Part shown: in pieces, positions 23,113 to 33,085 of the stretch
How the letters are laid out: each line of letters opens with the position of its first letter
Position numbering within the stretch: position 1 is the first letter of the stretch
Source: Hyphococcus aureus
GTDB lineage: Bacteria; Pseudomonadota; Alphaproteobacteria; Caulobacterales; Parvularculaceae
Direction: 5' to 3'
DNA: 64,000 bases
Assembly (NCBI RefSeq): GCF_042643165.1
Contig: NZ_JBHRSH010000002.1
Location: 372,001-436,000, forward strand
The notes under the pieces: model-generated
Told to the model about the DNA's origin: nothing
The model's input: only the letters and a program-made list of their open reading frames with translations
The model's database searches: none
Made by a program: the position numbers and the translations under genes

Positions 23113-25212
23113 ATGCTGGTTAAGAACACCGGTGTAGTCGGCAAGGAAAAATCGGCAACGCGTTTGCCTTTTAAACTGGCGCCGACGATCAAGAGTTTCG
23201 CAGGCAACAGAGACGGAAACATTCTCTTTCTGTTTGCTTTTATGGCGACCGCTCTCTTCCTGTTCGCGGGCGGCGCTGTCGATTATACGCGATGGAACGC
23301 CGTGCGCGCGGACATGATCGAATCCATGGACGCCGCATCGCTCGCGCTTGCGCAGTTAAATGCGACCGATCCTGACTTGACCGACGCCGAACTCAAGGAA
23401 TACGGGCGCAAATTCTTCGAAGCGAACTTCAACTACGAACATACGCTCGAACCAGGTTGGACGATTGACTTCGGCCTCGACAACAACGCCGTCATCATCA
23501 CCTGCATCACCGGCAAGATTGAAACCTATCTTCTCGGCGTTGCGGGCATTCAGGATCTCGACATCGGCAAATGCGTCGAGATCACCAAAAAAGGCTCCGG
23601 CCGGGTTGAGCTGGCGCTGGTGCTCGACGTGACGGGCTCCATGGGCGACCCCGCATCCGGCGATGATGAAGACAAGATTGAAAGACTGAAAGACGCCGTC
23701 GGAACCATGCTTGACGTGATGTATGGCGACGACGCCACAAGCGAAAACCTCAAAATCGGCGTTGTCCCGTTTAACGCAAACATCAATGCCGGCGGCTCAA
23801 CAGGCTGGAACAGCGCATGGGCGGACACCGGCGCGAACGCCTATTATCACGGCCGCAGATTCTTCCATGTCGACGCCGCCGGCAATGTCGATATGAATAC
23901 GAAGGTCAATCACTTCACGCTCTACAACTCCACCCCTGGCTTGTCATGGCAGGGCTGTGTTGAGGCGCGTCCCTACCCGCTTGATGAACTTGACGTTCCT
24001 CCGGGAGGATCGTTCTCCTCAGCGGATCTGACCGCCTTCACAGACAACCCGTCTGAGTTTTCGGGAAGCACCAATCCGCAAGAATCAAAAATATACGACG
24101 CATTTAACGACGCACCGGACTACACCCTTGATGTCAGCGCCCTGACGGATTCGGACAATTTCAACTGGGTTCCGGTGTTCCTGCCTGATGAAGTCGACTG
24201 CAATAACGGCGAAGATTGCGAAAGCGATAGCAGCTATTCCAGCCAAAGCGGCACGACGTCCTATGGCACACCATGGTACGGGTATTATTTCGACGACCCG
24301 GACGATGACGACGGCCACCCGACTGGCGAAATCCAGGAAACGGCCTACAACAACTACTACTTCGTGAACGACAACAACTACACGCACGCGGGCAACGCGC
24401 AGTTCGATAAATACGCGAAAACTGTGCACTATTTCCGCGAAGTGCTCAAAGGCAACATCACAGACACTGCCTTTGTCAATTTCCTGAATGAGCGGTCAGT
24501 TACGACGTCACCTCTGGACTCGACCAATCACGGCGCCGCCCGTCAGGAATGGCTGTTGCGTATTTCCTATGTCGGCTGGTGGGATACGGCTACCTCCACC
24601 TATCAAGGCAAGTACGATACGCCGAATTCCAGCTATCTGAACGCCGAGATGGATTGCCCGCCGCCAATCTTGCCGCTGACCAATGTGCGTCAGACGGTCG
24701 AGGACCATGTCAACGCGCTCTATCCGAACGGCAACACAGACATCGCCCACGGCGCTGCCTGGGGTTGGCGTGTCCTTTCCAAAGAGGCTCCGTTCACCGA
24801 AGGCATTGGCCCCGGAGATCCTGACTACGAAAAGTGGCAGAAGGCTGTTGTGATCATGACCGACGGTGAGCAAGTCGTTGGCGGTGATAACAAAACCCAT
24901 TGGGGATCCACACAGGGTCAGTATGGCTTCGCGATCGAAGAACGCATGGGCGATGGCATCGACACAAGCGGTGAGATGCGTGATGAACTCGATGACAAAT
25001 TATTGCGTATCTGTCACCGCATGAAGGCCGAGGGGTATCTTGTGTACACCATCATGTTCGGCCTCGACAGCACATCAACGGCAAATGTCTTCAAGGCGTG
25101 CGCCACACGGCCCATCGCGCCGTACTTCCATGATGCTGCTGACGGCGATGACCTTGAAGAAGCGTTCGGCGAAATCGCCGCCGATCTCGTGAACCTGCAT
25201 ATCAGTAAATAG
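23113..25212 (+). CDS. TadG-like Flp pilus assembly protein with vWA domain
   Basis: 699 residues. The N terminus has the TadE/TadG pattern: a basic leader, then one membrane segment (about 38-58: FLFAFMATALFLFAGGAVDYTR). A vWA domain follows with LVLDVTGSM as a modified MIDAS and AVVIMTDGE further on. These are separated by about 380 residues, including a stretch rich in Asp, Asn and Tyr (roughly 355-440). TadG is a pseudopilin-like part of the Tad secretion machine. GGGGAG lies upstream. It heads a three-gene operon. Confidence 0.88.
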   Translation: MLVKNTGVVGKEKSATRLPFKLAPTIKSFAGNRDGNILFLFAFMATALFLFAGGAVDYTRWNAVRADMIESMDAASLALAQLNATDPDLTDAELKEYGRKFFEANFNYEHTLEPGWTIDFGLDNNAVIITCITGKIETYLLGVAGIQDLDIGKCVEITKKGSGRVELALVLDVTGSMGDPASGDDEDKIERLKDAVGTMLDVMYGDDATSENLKIGVVPFNANINAGGSTGWNSAWADTGANAYYHGRRFFHVDAAGNVDMNTKVNHFTLYNSTPGLSWQGCVEARPYPLDELDVPPGGSFSSADLTAFTDNPSEFSGSTNPQESKIYDAFNDAPDYTLDVSALTDSDNFNWVPVFLPDEVDCNNGEDCESDSSYSSQSGTTSYGTPWYGYYFDDPDDDDGHPTGEIQETAYNNYYFVNDNNYTHAGNAQFDKYAKTVHYFREVLKGNITDTAFVNFLNERSVTTSPLDSTNHGAARQEWLLRISYVGWWDTATSTYQGKYDTPNSSYLNAEMDCPPPILPLTNVRQTVEDHVNALYPNGNTDIAHGAAWGWRVLSKEAPFTEGIGPGDPDYEKWQKAVVIMTDGEQVVGGDNKTHWGSTQGQYGFAIEERMGDGIDTSGEMRDELDDKLLRICHRMKAEGYLVYTIMFGLDSTSTANVFKACATRPIAPYFHDAADGDDLEEAFGEIAADLVNLHISK

Positions 25213-25224
25213 GGAAGCAGGGCC

Positions 25225-25815
25225 ATGTTCGCAAAGTCACGGCTCAATTGGGCGGAACGCATCGCGCGGCGGGAATTCGCAAAGGATTCCCGCGGTTCGA
25301 CAGCGGTCGAGTTCTCCATCATCGCGCCGATCTTTCTGATGATGATGTTTTCGATCTTCGAAGTTGGCTGGTTCTTTTTCGCCAACTCCGTTGTCGATGC
25401 AACGGTTGGCGACGCTGCACGGCGCATCAAGACCGGCCAGGTGCAAAAGTCTTTCGGCGATATGGAAGACAAATATGACGAGATGTATGAGGATATCTGC
25501 AACGTTCTCAGTGTCTTCGGGAACTGCGCAGACCGCCTAACAATCGAAGTCGACACCTTCACGAGCTTCTCCACGCTCGCGGCGGACAACACCCCGGCGA
25601 CCTGCGCCGACGCGCCGCCGGACGATGTCGCCGCCATTCCTTTCAATCCGGGTGATGAGCTTCAGATTGTCCGGGTCAGGATCTGCTATCTCTATACGAC
25701 CCTCAATCCGGCGATCGGGCTTAATCTTTCCGAACCAGGCACGAACAAGCGGCGCCTGATCTCCACGGCGATTTTTCGGAACGAGCCATATGAGCTCAAC
25801 AACAGGGACAATTGA
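25225..25815 (+). CDS. TadE-like pilus assembly protein
   Basis: 196 residues with the TadE signature: a basic N terminus, then GSTAVEFSIIAPIFLMMMFS with the conserved Glu, and one membrane helix (about 31-54). The remainder is periplasmic, with two Cys pairs. TadE pseudopilins are processed by TadV and are needed for Flp pilus assembly. It starts 12 bp after tadG, so the genes are cotranscribed. Confidence 0.88.
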   Translation: MFAKSRLNWAERIARREFAKDSRGSTAVEFSIIAPIFLMMMFSIFEVGWFFFANSVVDATVGDAARRIKTGQVQKSFGDMEDKYDEMYEDICNVLSVFGNCADRLTIEVDTFTSFSTLAADNTPATCADAPPDDVAAIPFNPGDELQIVRVRICYLYTTLNPAIGLNLSEPGTNKRRLISTAIFRNEPYELNNRDN

Positions 25816-25823
25816 GGCGCCTC

Positions 25824-26399
25824 ATGATAATCCGAATCAGAAACGCACTCACAGGACTTCACCGCAACGAAAGCGGGCTGGCGGCGACGGAATTCGCCAT
25901 GCTCTTGCCGGTGCTGGTGCTCTTGTTTTTTGGCCTCGTGGAAGCTTCCACGGCCATGACGGTGAACCGCAAGGTGGCGATTTCAGCCAACACACTCGCC
26001 GACCTGACAGCCCAGTCGGAATTCCTGCTTGAAGATGACATGGACGATCTGTTTGACGGGGTGAAGTCAATCGTTGAACCCAATGACTCCTCCGGCATGG
26101 CGTTGCGGCTTGTTTCTGTTGTCCGCGACTCAGAAGGCGATCCGATCGTTCACTGGAGCCGGGCTTCCGACGGCACCACGCCCTATGCTGAAGGCGATTA
26201 CTATACGACGCTGGAAAACGAGGATGTCCTCAGCAATATCGGCTCGCTGATCGTTGTGGAGATGACATACACCTATGTGCCGAGCATCACGAACCATGTG
26301 ATGTCGACGCCCATCGTCTTCGACCGGACAACGCTCCGCTGGCCCAGGGTGTCCTCTAAGGTTCAGCTTTGCGTCAGCGAGGGCGACTGCACAAGCTGA
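25824..26399 (+). CDS. Second TadE-like pilus assembly protein
   Basis: 191 residues from the ATG at 25824; a TTG 12 bp upstream is less likely. The TadE motif ESGLAATEFAMLLPVLVLLF is followed by one membrane helix and a periplasmic domain. It starts 8 bp after the first tadE stop. With tadG it gives the standard TadE/TadF/TadG trio; the remaining Tad genes (ATPase, secretin, prepilin) are not in this window. Confidence 0.86.
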   Translation: MIIRIRNALTGLHRNESGLAATEFAMLLPVLVLLFFGLVEASTAMTVNRKVAISANTLADLTAQSEFLLEDDMDDLFDGVKSIVEPNDSSGMALRLVSVVRDSEGDPIVHWSRASDGTTPYAEGDYYTTLENEDVLSNIGSLIVVEMTYTYVPSITNHVMSTPIVFDRTTLRWPRVSSKVQLCVSEGDCTS

Positions 26400-26414
26400 C
26401 GCCCTCGCCGGTTT

Positions 26415-28082
<1,668 letters not shown>

Positions 28083-28238
28083 AAGGCCCTGGGGCTCCTT
28101 GAGGGGTTTTTTCGTTGCAGGAGGGGAACAGCGCCGCGTCTTATCCCCGAAACCGAACCATTTCAACGCAAAGCAGCGTTTTCGATCCTGCCTATATCGC
28201 CTATATAGACAGCGCGGGCGGGTTTTCGCTGGCGGGGA

Positions 28239-28244
28239 TATAAT
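28239..28244 (+). promoter_or_regulatory. Candidate -10 box of the PH-domain gene
   Basis: A perfect TATAAT lies 25 bp ahead of the ATG in the spacer shared with ettA. No good -35 box is seen at 16-18 bp upstream, so it may be a weak or activator-dependent promoter. Confidence 0.35.
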
Positions 28245-28268
28245 AAACCGGAACGGGGAAACAACGGC

Positions 28269-28811
28269 ATGTCGGGTTATGTTGATAAGACGCTGGCGGG
28301 GGGCGAGGAAATCATTCATCGCGCCAACTTCAACTGGACCTACAGTTTCTTTCCAATGTTGTGGTTCGCGCTCGGCGCCGCGTCGCTGGCGCTGATCTTT
28401 TACATCCAGTTCGCCGCAGGCCGTCCTTATGAATCCCTGAAAGTGGCGTGGTGGTCAGCAGGGGTCGGAGGCGTTTGCGGGGCGCTTATCCTGATCAATC
28501 ATCTGATCATTCTCACCACGACAGAGATTGTCGTCACCACCTACCGCTTTGTTTACAAGACCGGCCTTATCTCCCGGAACACGCAGGAAGTAAGCCTCAA
28601 CAAGATTGAGGAAATCACTCTGCACCAGTCCATCTGGGGCCGCATCCTGAGCTATGGCAAGCTGGTCCTGCGCGGCACCGGCGTCGGCGTCATCACTCTG
28701 CCCGATCTCGATGATCCGATCCGCCTGCGCAAGATCATCGAGAACGCGAAGTCCGCACTGCGCTCGGACCAGCGCGAGCGCCAGCGCATCAATTCGGATG
28801 ATGACGACTAG
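28269..28811 (+). CDS. Bacterial PH-domain membrane protein
   Basis: 180 residues: two membrane helices (about 28-50 and 62-82), then a bPH2/YdbS-like domain (ITTTEIVVTTYRF-like start, SLNKIEEITLHQSIWGRILS, GVGVITLPDLDDP). The NKIEEI ... G-ILG pattern is typical of this family. Function is unknown; the domain is cytoplasmic. GGGGAAAC precedes the ATG. It ends in DDDD and is followed closely by the opposite-strand serine hydrolase gene. Confidence 0.85.
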   Translation: MSGYVDKTLAGGEEIIHRANFNWTYSFFPMLWFALGAASLALIFYIQFAAGRPYESLKVAWWSAGVGGVCGALILINHLIILTTTEIVVTTYRFVYKTGLISRNTQEVSLNKIEEITLHQSIWGRILSYGKLVLRGTGVGVITLPDLDDPIRLRKIIENAKSALRSDQRERQRINSDDDD

Positions 28812-28820
28812 GGAAGTCGC

Positions 28821-30125
28821 TTAATGCCGCTGCGCGCCGTAGGCGATGCTTTTCATCAGGTCTTCCGCGCGTGATGGCGGCATATGCGGGCCGGGCTGAG
28901 TCTGCGCTAAAAGAAGAACGCCGAGATTTTCCTCGCGGTTGACGAAGAAATGGGTGTCCCAATAGCCGGCCCAGCCCCAATCGCCTTTGGCCGCGTAATT
29001 GCCCATATAGCCCGGCTCAAGAACGACATAACCACCGAGGCCGAAGGTCATGCCGATATTCTTCCATGGCTCGGGCCGCGCATTCATCGGCGTGTGATCC
29101 TGCATCATCAGCCGCACAGTCGCAGGAGAAAGAATGCGCGCGCCATCAAGCTCGCCGTCATTCAACAACATGCGCATGAAGCGCGCATAGTCATCGACAT
29201 TTGAAACAAGCCCAGCGCCGCCGGAAGCGATGCCAAACGCCTCGTCATTCACTGGCGAGCTCAGCGCGCTGCCGCCGCTGCGTACCATCTCGCCTGCTTC
29301 ATTGAACTCAATGACAACCGCCGCGCCCTCAAAGTCGCTGTCATCGATGAAGAATTCCGTCCCGTTCATGCCAAGCGGCGTGAAGATATTCTCCATCAGA
29401 TAGGTCTCTAACGGGACGCCGCTGGCCGCCTCAATGATGTATCCGAGAATGTCGATGGAATAGCTGTAGCTCCAGATTTCACCGGGTTCGGTCAAGAGCG
29501 GCAGCGCCGCGATCCGGTCGATCCGCTCTTTCAGATCGCCTTCTGTGACCAGAAGATTGGCTTCGAGATAGGCCTTGTCGAGATCGCTCGCGGCGGAGAA
29601 GACATAACCGATGCCCGCCGTATGGGTCAGTAGATCATGTATAGTGATGGAGCGCTTTGCCGGGCGTGTTTCAAAAGAGCCGTCCGCTTTCCGGGTCTTG
29701 CTGACCGCAACCTGCGGATTGGCGTAGGCCGGAATGAAATGTTCCACCGGATCATTGAGCCGGATAGCGCCGCGATCCACAAGCTGCATGACCGCGACCG
29801 AAATGATCGGCTTTGTCATGGACGCAATGCGGAACCTTGTGTCCGTCGTCATCGGCGTCTCATTGAACGGGTCTGCCTCGCCAAACGCTTTCTTGTAGGC
29901 GACGCCGTCGCGGGTCACGACCGCGGCGACAAAACCGGCCCGAACGCCCTCGTCCACTTCCGCCTGAAGCACCGGATCAATATGGTCTAGGAACGCCTTG
30001 TCGATGGAGTTTTGCGGCGTCTGGATTGAAACGACGCGCCCGGCGCCTTCCTCCGCACAGGCGCCAAGCGCCAGCAGAGATGCACAGGCGATGGCCTTCA
30101 GCGCATGCAAGTATGATTTGCTCAT
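28821..30125 (-). CDS. Serine beta-lactamase-family hydrolase, lipoprotein
   Basis: 434 residues with a lipoprotein signal ending LLALGAC. The catalytic SxxK is in RIASMTKP, and a YSY-type second motif lies in the segment IWSYSYSIDIL. The fold is the class C beta-lactamase/esterase family, whose members are mostly esterases, peptidases or carboxypeptidases. Real beta-lactamase activity cannot be claimed. It follows the methionine-sulfoxide reductase gene by 30 bp and may be the last gene of that operon. Confidence 0.85.
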   Translation of the reverse strand: MSKSYLHALKAIACASLLALGACAEEGAGRVVSIQTPQNSIDKAFLDHIDPVLQAEVDEGVRAGFVAAVVTRDGVAYKKAFGEADPFNETPMTTDTRFRIASMTKPIISVAVMQLVDRGAIRLNDPVEHFIPAYANPQVAVSKTRKADGSFETRPAKRSITIHDLLTHTAGIGYVFSAASDLDKAYLEANLLVTEGDLKERIDRIAALPLLTEPGEIWSYSYSIDILGYIIEAASGVPLETYLMENIFTPLGMNGTEFFIDDSDFEGAAVVIEFNEAGEMVRSGGSALSSPVNDEAFGIASGGAGLVSNVDDYARFMRMLLNDGELDGARILSPATVRLMMQDHTPMNARPEPWKNIGMTFGLGGYVVLEPGYMGNYAAKGDWGWAGYWDTHFFVNREENLGVLLLAQTQPGPHMPPSRAEDLMKSIAYGAQRH

Positions 30126-30155
30126 TTTAAAGTCCCCTCCTCAATGGTTGGCGCC

Positions 30156-30629
30156 TTATAGTGCGAAGCTCTCTTCCAGAATGGCTTCCAGCGCCTGTTG
30201 GTCAATCTCGTCGAACATCGCCTTTTCATCGCTGTCGACATCGAAGACGGCGATCAGCGCGCCTTTTGCGTTGCGCACCGGCACGACAATCTCGGATTCC
30301 GAGCGGGCGTCGCAGGCGATATGGTCGGGAAACGCGTGCACGTCTTCAACCACTTGCGTTTCCCCCGACGCCGCTGCCGCGCCGCAGACGCCCTTGCCGA
30401 AAGGAATGCGCAAACAGCCAAGCGTTCCCTGATACGGACCGATCACCAGCTCTTCGGGCTTGTCCGGATCGACAAGATAAAACCCGGTCCAGAAATAATG
30501 GTCGAAAGCATGATGCAGGATGTTTGACACCGTCGCCATACGCGCGATGAGGTTGGTCTCGCCATCGAGAACAGCGGCGATCTCTTGCGCAGTTTCGGCG
30601 TATCGTTGTTTTTTTGCAGCTATGTCCAT
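30156..30629 (-). CDS. msrC: Free methionine-(R)-sulfoxide reductase (GAF type)
   Basis: 157 residues forming one GAF domain. The three catalytic cysteines are C72 (LGCLRI), C82 (GVCG) and C106 (IACD), with the 10- and 24-residue spacing of the E. coli enzyme. It reduces free Met-(R)-O using thioredoxin. The start lies 3 nt after the stop of the upstream DMT transporter, so they are in one operon. All key residues are present. Confidence 0.92.
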   Translation of the reverse strand: MDIAAKKQRYAETAQEIAAVLDGETNLIARMATVSNILHHAFDHYFWTGFYLVDPDKPEELVIGPYQGTLGCLRIPFGKGVCGAAAASGETQVVEDVHAFPDHIACDARSESEIVVPVRNAKGALIAVFDVDSDEKAMFDEIDQQALEAILEESFAL

Positions 30630-30632
30630 GGA

Positions 30633-31598
30633 TCAAACTTCGGGCGAGGCGATGAGAATGGCAAGACCTATCAGGGTCACAAGCGCGCCAATCATGACCT
30701 GCGGGCTGACCCAGCCGGAGCCGGCCAGCCCCTCCATCAAGATCACATAGCCGGGCGTCAGCAGCATATAGGCGTTCGCCTTGGCCGCCGGGATGCGCAG
30801 GAGCCCGAATTGCAGGAGAAAATAAGAACCGGCTGTGGCGGCGGTGCCGAGGTAAAGAATGCATAACCAGACGACCGGCGGCAGATGCGCCCAGTCCGTC
30901 GCCATCAGCGCCGGCGCGCCGTAAAGAAACAGACAAAAGCCCGCGCCCACTGCCGACCAGAAGGCGAAGACAATGGTGGACTCACCGCGATTGAATTTCC
31001 GGACCAGCGGGTTGTGCAGCGCATGGGCGATGACGCCAATAAAAAACACTAGCTCGCCCTTGCCGATGGCGAAGGAGAGGATCGCGCCCAAATCCCCGCG
31101 AAAAATCACCCAGATGGCGCCCAGCGCCGAAAACGTAAGGCTACCCAGCACAGTGACGCCCGCCTTCTGACGCAGGAGGATAAAGCTGAAGATCGCCGTC
31201 AGAAGCGGCATCAAGGTCAACACGGCGCCGGTTGAAACCGAACTGGTGAGACGCAGGGCCTCAAACATCAGGATGAAATAGACGCCCATCAGCCCGCCCA
31301 GAATGGGAAACCGCCAGATCGCCTTGGGTTTCAAGAGAGAGGCGCGCCCGGAGGTCGGCGTAAAAACAAGCGCGAGAACGCCCATCAGAGGAATGGCGAT
31401 CACATAGCGCATGGCGTTGAGCGCGGCGGGCTCTATATGCGGCGCCGCCCGCTTGCCGATAAAAAAGGAGATGGAGATCAGAAACGCAAACAGCGTCATC
31501 GCCAGATGACCCTGCAGTTTTCTGCTGAGTGCGGGTTTTTCTGCGCCGGATTTTTGCGTCTCTACGGTCAAGTTGCGATCCGGAATTTCAAGGCGCAT
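30633..31598 (-). CDS. EamA/DMT-family transporter
   Basis: 321 residues with a hydrophilic N-terminal segment of about 30 residues and ten predicted membrane helices in two EamA repeats (LNAMRYVIAIPLMGVL and TGAVLTLMPLLTAIFSFILL segments). Such proteins export amino acids or metabolites; the substrate is unknown. Its start overlaps the upstream FAH-family gene by 31 nt, which points to translational coupling. A shorter start at 31496 is also possible. Confidence 0.88.
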   Translation of the reverse strand: MRLEIPDRNLTVETQKSGAEKPALSRKLQGHLAMTLFAFLISISFFIGKRAAPHIEPAALNAMRYVIAIPLMGVLALVFTPTSGRASLLKPKAIWRFPILGGLMGVYFILMFEALRLTSSVSTGAVLTLMPLLTAIFSFILLRQKAGVTVLGSLTFSALGAIWVIFRGDLGAILSFAIGKGELVFFIGVIAHALHNPLVRKFNRGESTIVFAFWSAVGAGFCLFLYGAPALMATDWAHLPPVVWLCILYLGTAATAGSYFLLQFGLLRIPAAKANAYMLLTPGYVILMEGLAGSGWVSPQVMIGALVTLIGLAILIASPEV

Positions 31599-32251
31599 GG
31601 ACCCACTTCGACACTTACCTCATCGCCAGGCGTCAACGGCCCAACTCCTTCCGGCGTGCCGGTGAAAATGAGATCGCCCGCTTTCAACTCAAACTGTTCC
31701 GACAAGGCGGTGATGATGTCCTCGACCGACCAGATCATTTGAGACAAGGGCGCGTCCTGGCGCGCCTCGCCATTCACGACCGTCTTGAGGCGCCCGTTTG
31801 CAAGATCGCCCGCTTTCTCCACCGGCAAAATCTCTCCTACCGGCGCCGACGCATCGAACCCTTTCGCTGTGTCCCATGGCGCGCCGGCGTCTTTCGCGCG
31901 TCGCTGATGATCGCGGCGGGTCAGATCGCACCCCGCGGCGTAGCCAAAGATCGCATCGCGCGCGGCGCCGGGGCCGAGATCCTTGCCGCCGGATTTCAGC
32001 GCCACCACAAGCTCGCCTTCGTAATGGAAATTGTTCGTCGCCTGCGCATAAGCGATCACAGCGCCGTCAGGCGCAACGGCGTCGGCAGGCTTTGTAAAAA
32101 ACACCGGCGGCTGGGCTTTCGGATCGCCGCCCATCTCGCGCACATGATCCGCGTAATTACGCCCGATACAGAAGATACGCCGCACCGGAAAAAGGCCTCC
32201 GCCAGTGACGCGGACGGCAGGCCTTTCCTGCGGTTCAACAACATATTCCAT
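31568..32251 (-). CDS. Fumarylacetoacetate hydrolase family protein
   Basis: 227 residues with FAH-family features: RNYADHVREMG, PVFFTKPADAV, HYEGELVVAL with the metal-binding E-x-E, and FTGTPEGVGPL near the end. Members are acylpyruvases, oxaloacetate decarboxylases or 2-hydroxymuconate pathway hydratases. The short single-domain form resembles FAHD1/acylpyruvase, but exact activity is open. It is third in a five- or six-gene minus-strand operon. Confidence 0.9.
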   Translation of the reverse strand: MEYVVEPQERPAVRVTGGGLFPVRRIFCIGRNYADHVREMGGDPKAQPPVFFTKPADAVAPDGAVIAYAQATNNFHYEGELVVALKSGGKDLGPGAARDAIFGYAAGCDLTRRDHQRRAKDAGAPWDTAKGFDASAPVGEILPVEKAGDLANGRLKTVVNGEARQDAPLSQMIWSVEDIITALSEQFELKAGDLIFTGTPEGVGPLTPGDEVSVEVGPCALKFRIAT

Positions 32252-32270
32252 GGAGCCTCTCCTAACGCCG

Positions 32271-32702
32271 TCAGTAAAGCGTCGCCATGCCGACGGCGAT
32301 CAGCGTTACGCCAATGGCGGAACCGGCAAGCGGGATGATGAACCAGAAAGCCCGCGACATCAGCACATAGGACGCCCCGAAGCCGACAATCACGACGCGC
32401 ACCATGACATCGGAGAGAATGTCCGGCCGCACCAGCCCGCAATAGGCGACCGTTAGAGCGTAAAACATAACGCCAACGCTATGGGAGAAATGAAAGCCGA
32501 GATAGGACAGCCAGAAATTCTTAACGTCCTTGCGCATAGCGATGCGCGTTTCCATCAGCTGCGGCAACAACGCCTTATTGGCGGGAGCAAACTTTTTGGG
32601 CTCTTTCAAATCTGCAACCGTGATGCGCAAATGCAATACGCCCAGCAGAAAGAAGATCCCTGCGCCGGTTGCGATCAGAAATTGCCCTAATTCGCCGCTC
32701 AT
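32271..32702 (-). CDS. Hypothetical membrane protein
   Basis: 143 residues from the ATG at 32702, with four membrane helices (about 7-24, 66-86, 92-112 and 116-141) and a charged loop after the first. The segment NFWLSYLGFHFSHSVGVMFY recalls a family of uncharacterised membrane proteins. No function is known. The start codon overlaps the DUF1272 stop in an ATGA arrangement, indicating coupled translation. Confidence 0.8.
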   Translation of the reverse strand: MSGELGQFLIATGAGIFFLLGVLHLRITVADLKEPKKFAPANKALLPQLMETRIAMRKDVKNFWLSYLGFHFSHSVGVMFYALTVAYCGLVRPDILSDVMVRVVIVGFGASYVLMSRAFWFIIPLAGSAIGVTLIAVGMATLY

Positions 32703-32935
32703 GATGAACTGGCGTCTTTTAGAACGCGCTTGGTCGAGGCGGGGAACTTCACCAGCAATGATGCAGGACGCACCGGCCGCACCTCGAACCCGCCGCCGCA
32801 ATTGGGGCACACCCCGCCAAGAGCGCCCTCGACGCAATCGGGACAGAAGGTGCATTCAAACGAACAGATGCGCGCTTCCGCCTCCGGCGGCAAATCCTTG
32901 TCACAGCGTTCGCAGTTTGGACGTAAGTCTAGCAT
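32699..32935 (-). CDS. DUF1272 zinc-binding protein
   Basis: 78 residues with eight cysteines (C8, C11, C24, C28, C31, C34, C43, C46) in the DUF1272 pattern, beginning MLDLRPNCERCDKDLPPEA. The spacing suggests a compact two-zinc, RING-like fold. Function is unknown. The start at 32935 matches the family start; the frame continues upstream without support. It is the first gene of the minus-strand operon that runs to msrC or further. Confidence 0.9.
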   Translation of the reverse strand: MLDLRPNCERCDKDLPPEAEARICSFECTFCPDCVEGALGGVCPNCGGGFEVRPVRPASLLVKFPASTKRVLKDASSS

Positions 32936-33085
32936 CCTTGCCCTCCGGCATCTGGCGAAGGGCAAGGATAGGCGGGTTTGCGCCGCCGCGGAAACCCTTT
33001 TGACAGAGGCTGGAAACGGACCGTCAGATAGCCGCCAAACATGCGCGGCGCCCCAGTGGTCATCCATGGTGTCAAACCGCAGGCG

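Noticed and set aside
28821..30125. Calling the serine hydrolase a beta-lactamase resistance gene
   Set aside because: SxxK is present, but this family is mostly esterases and peptidases, so resistance is not supported.
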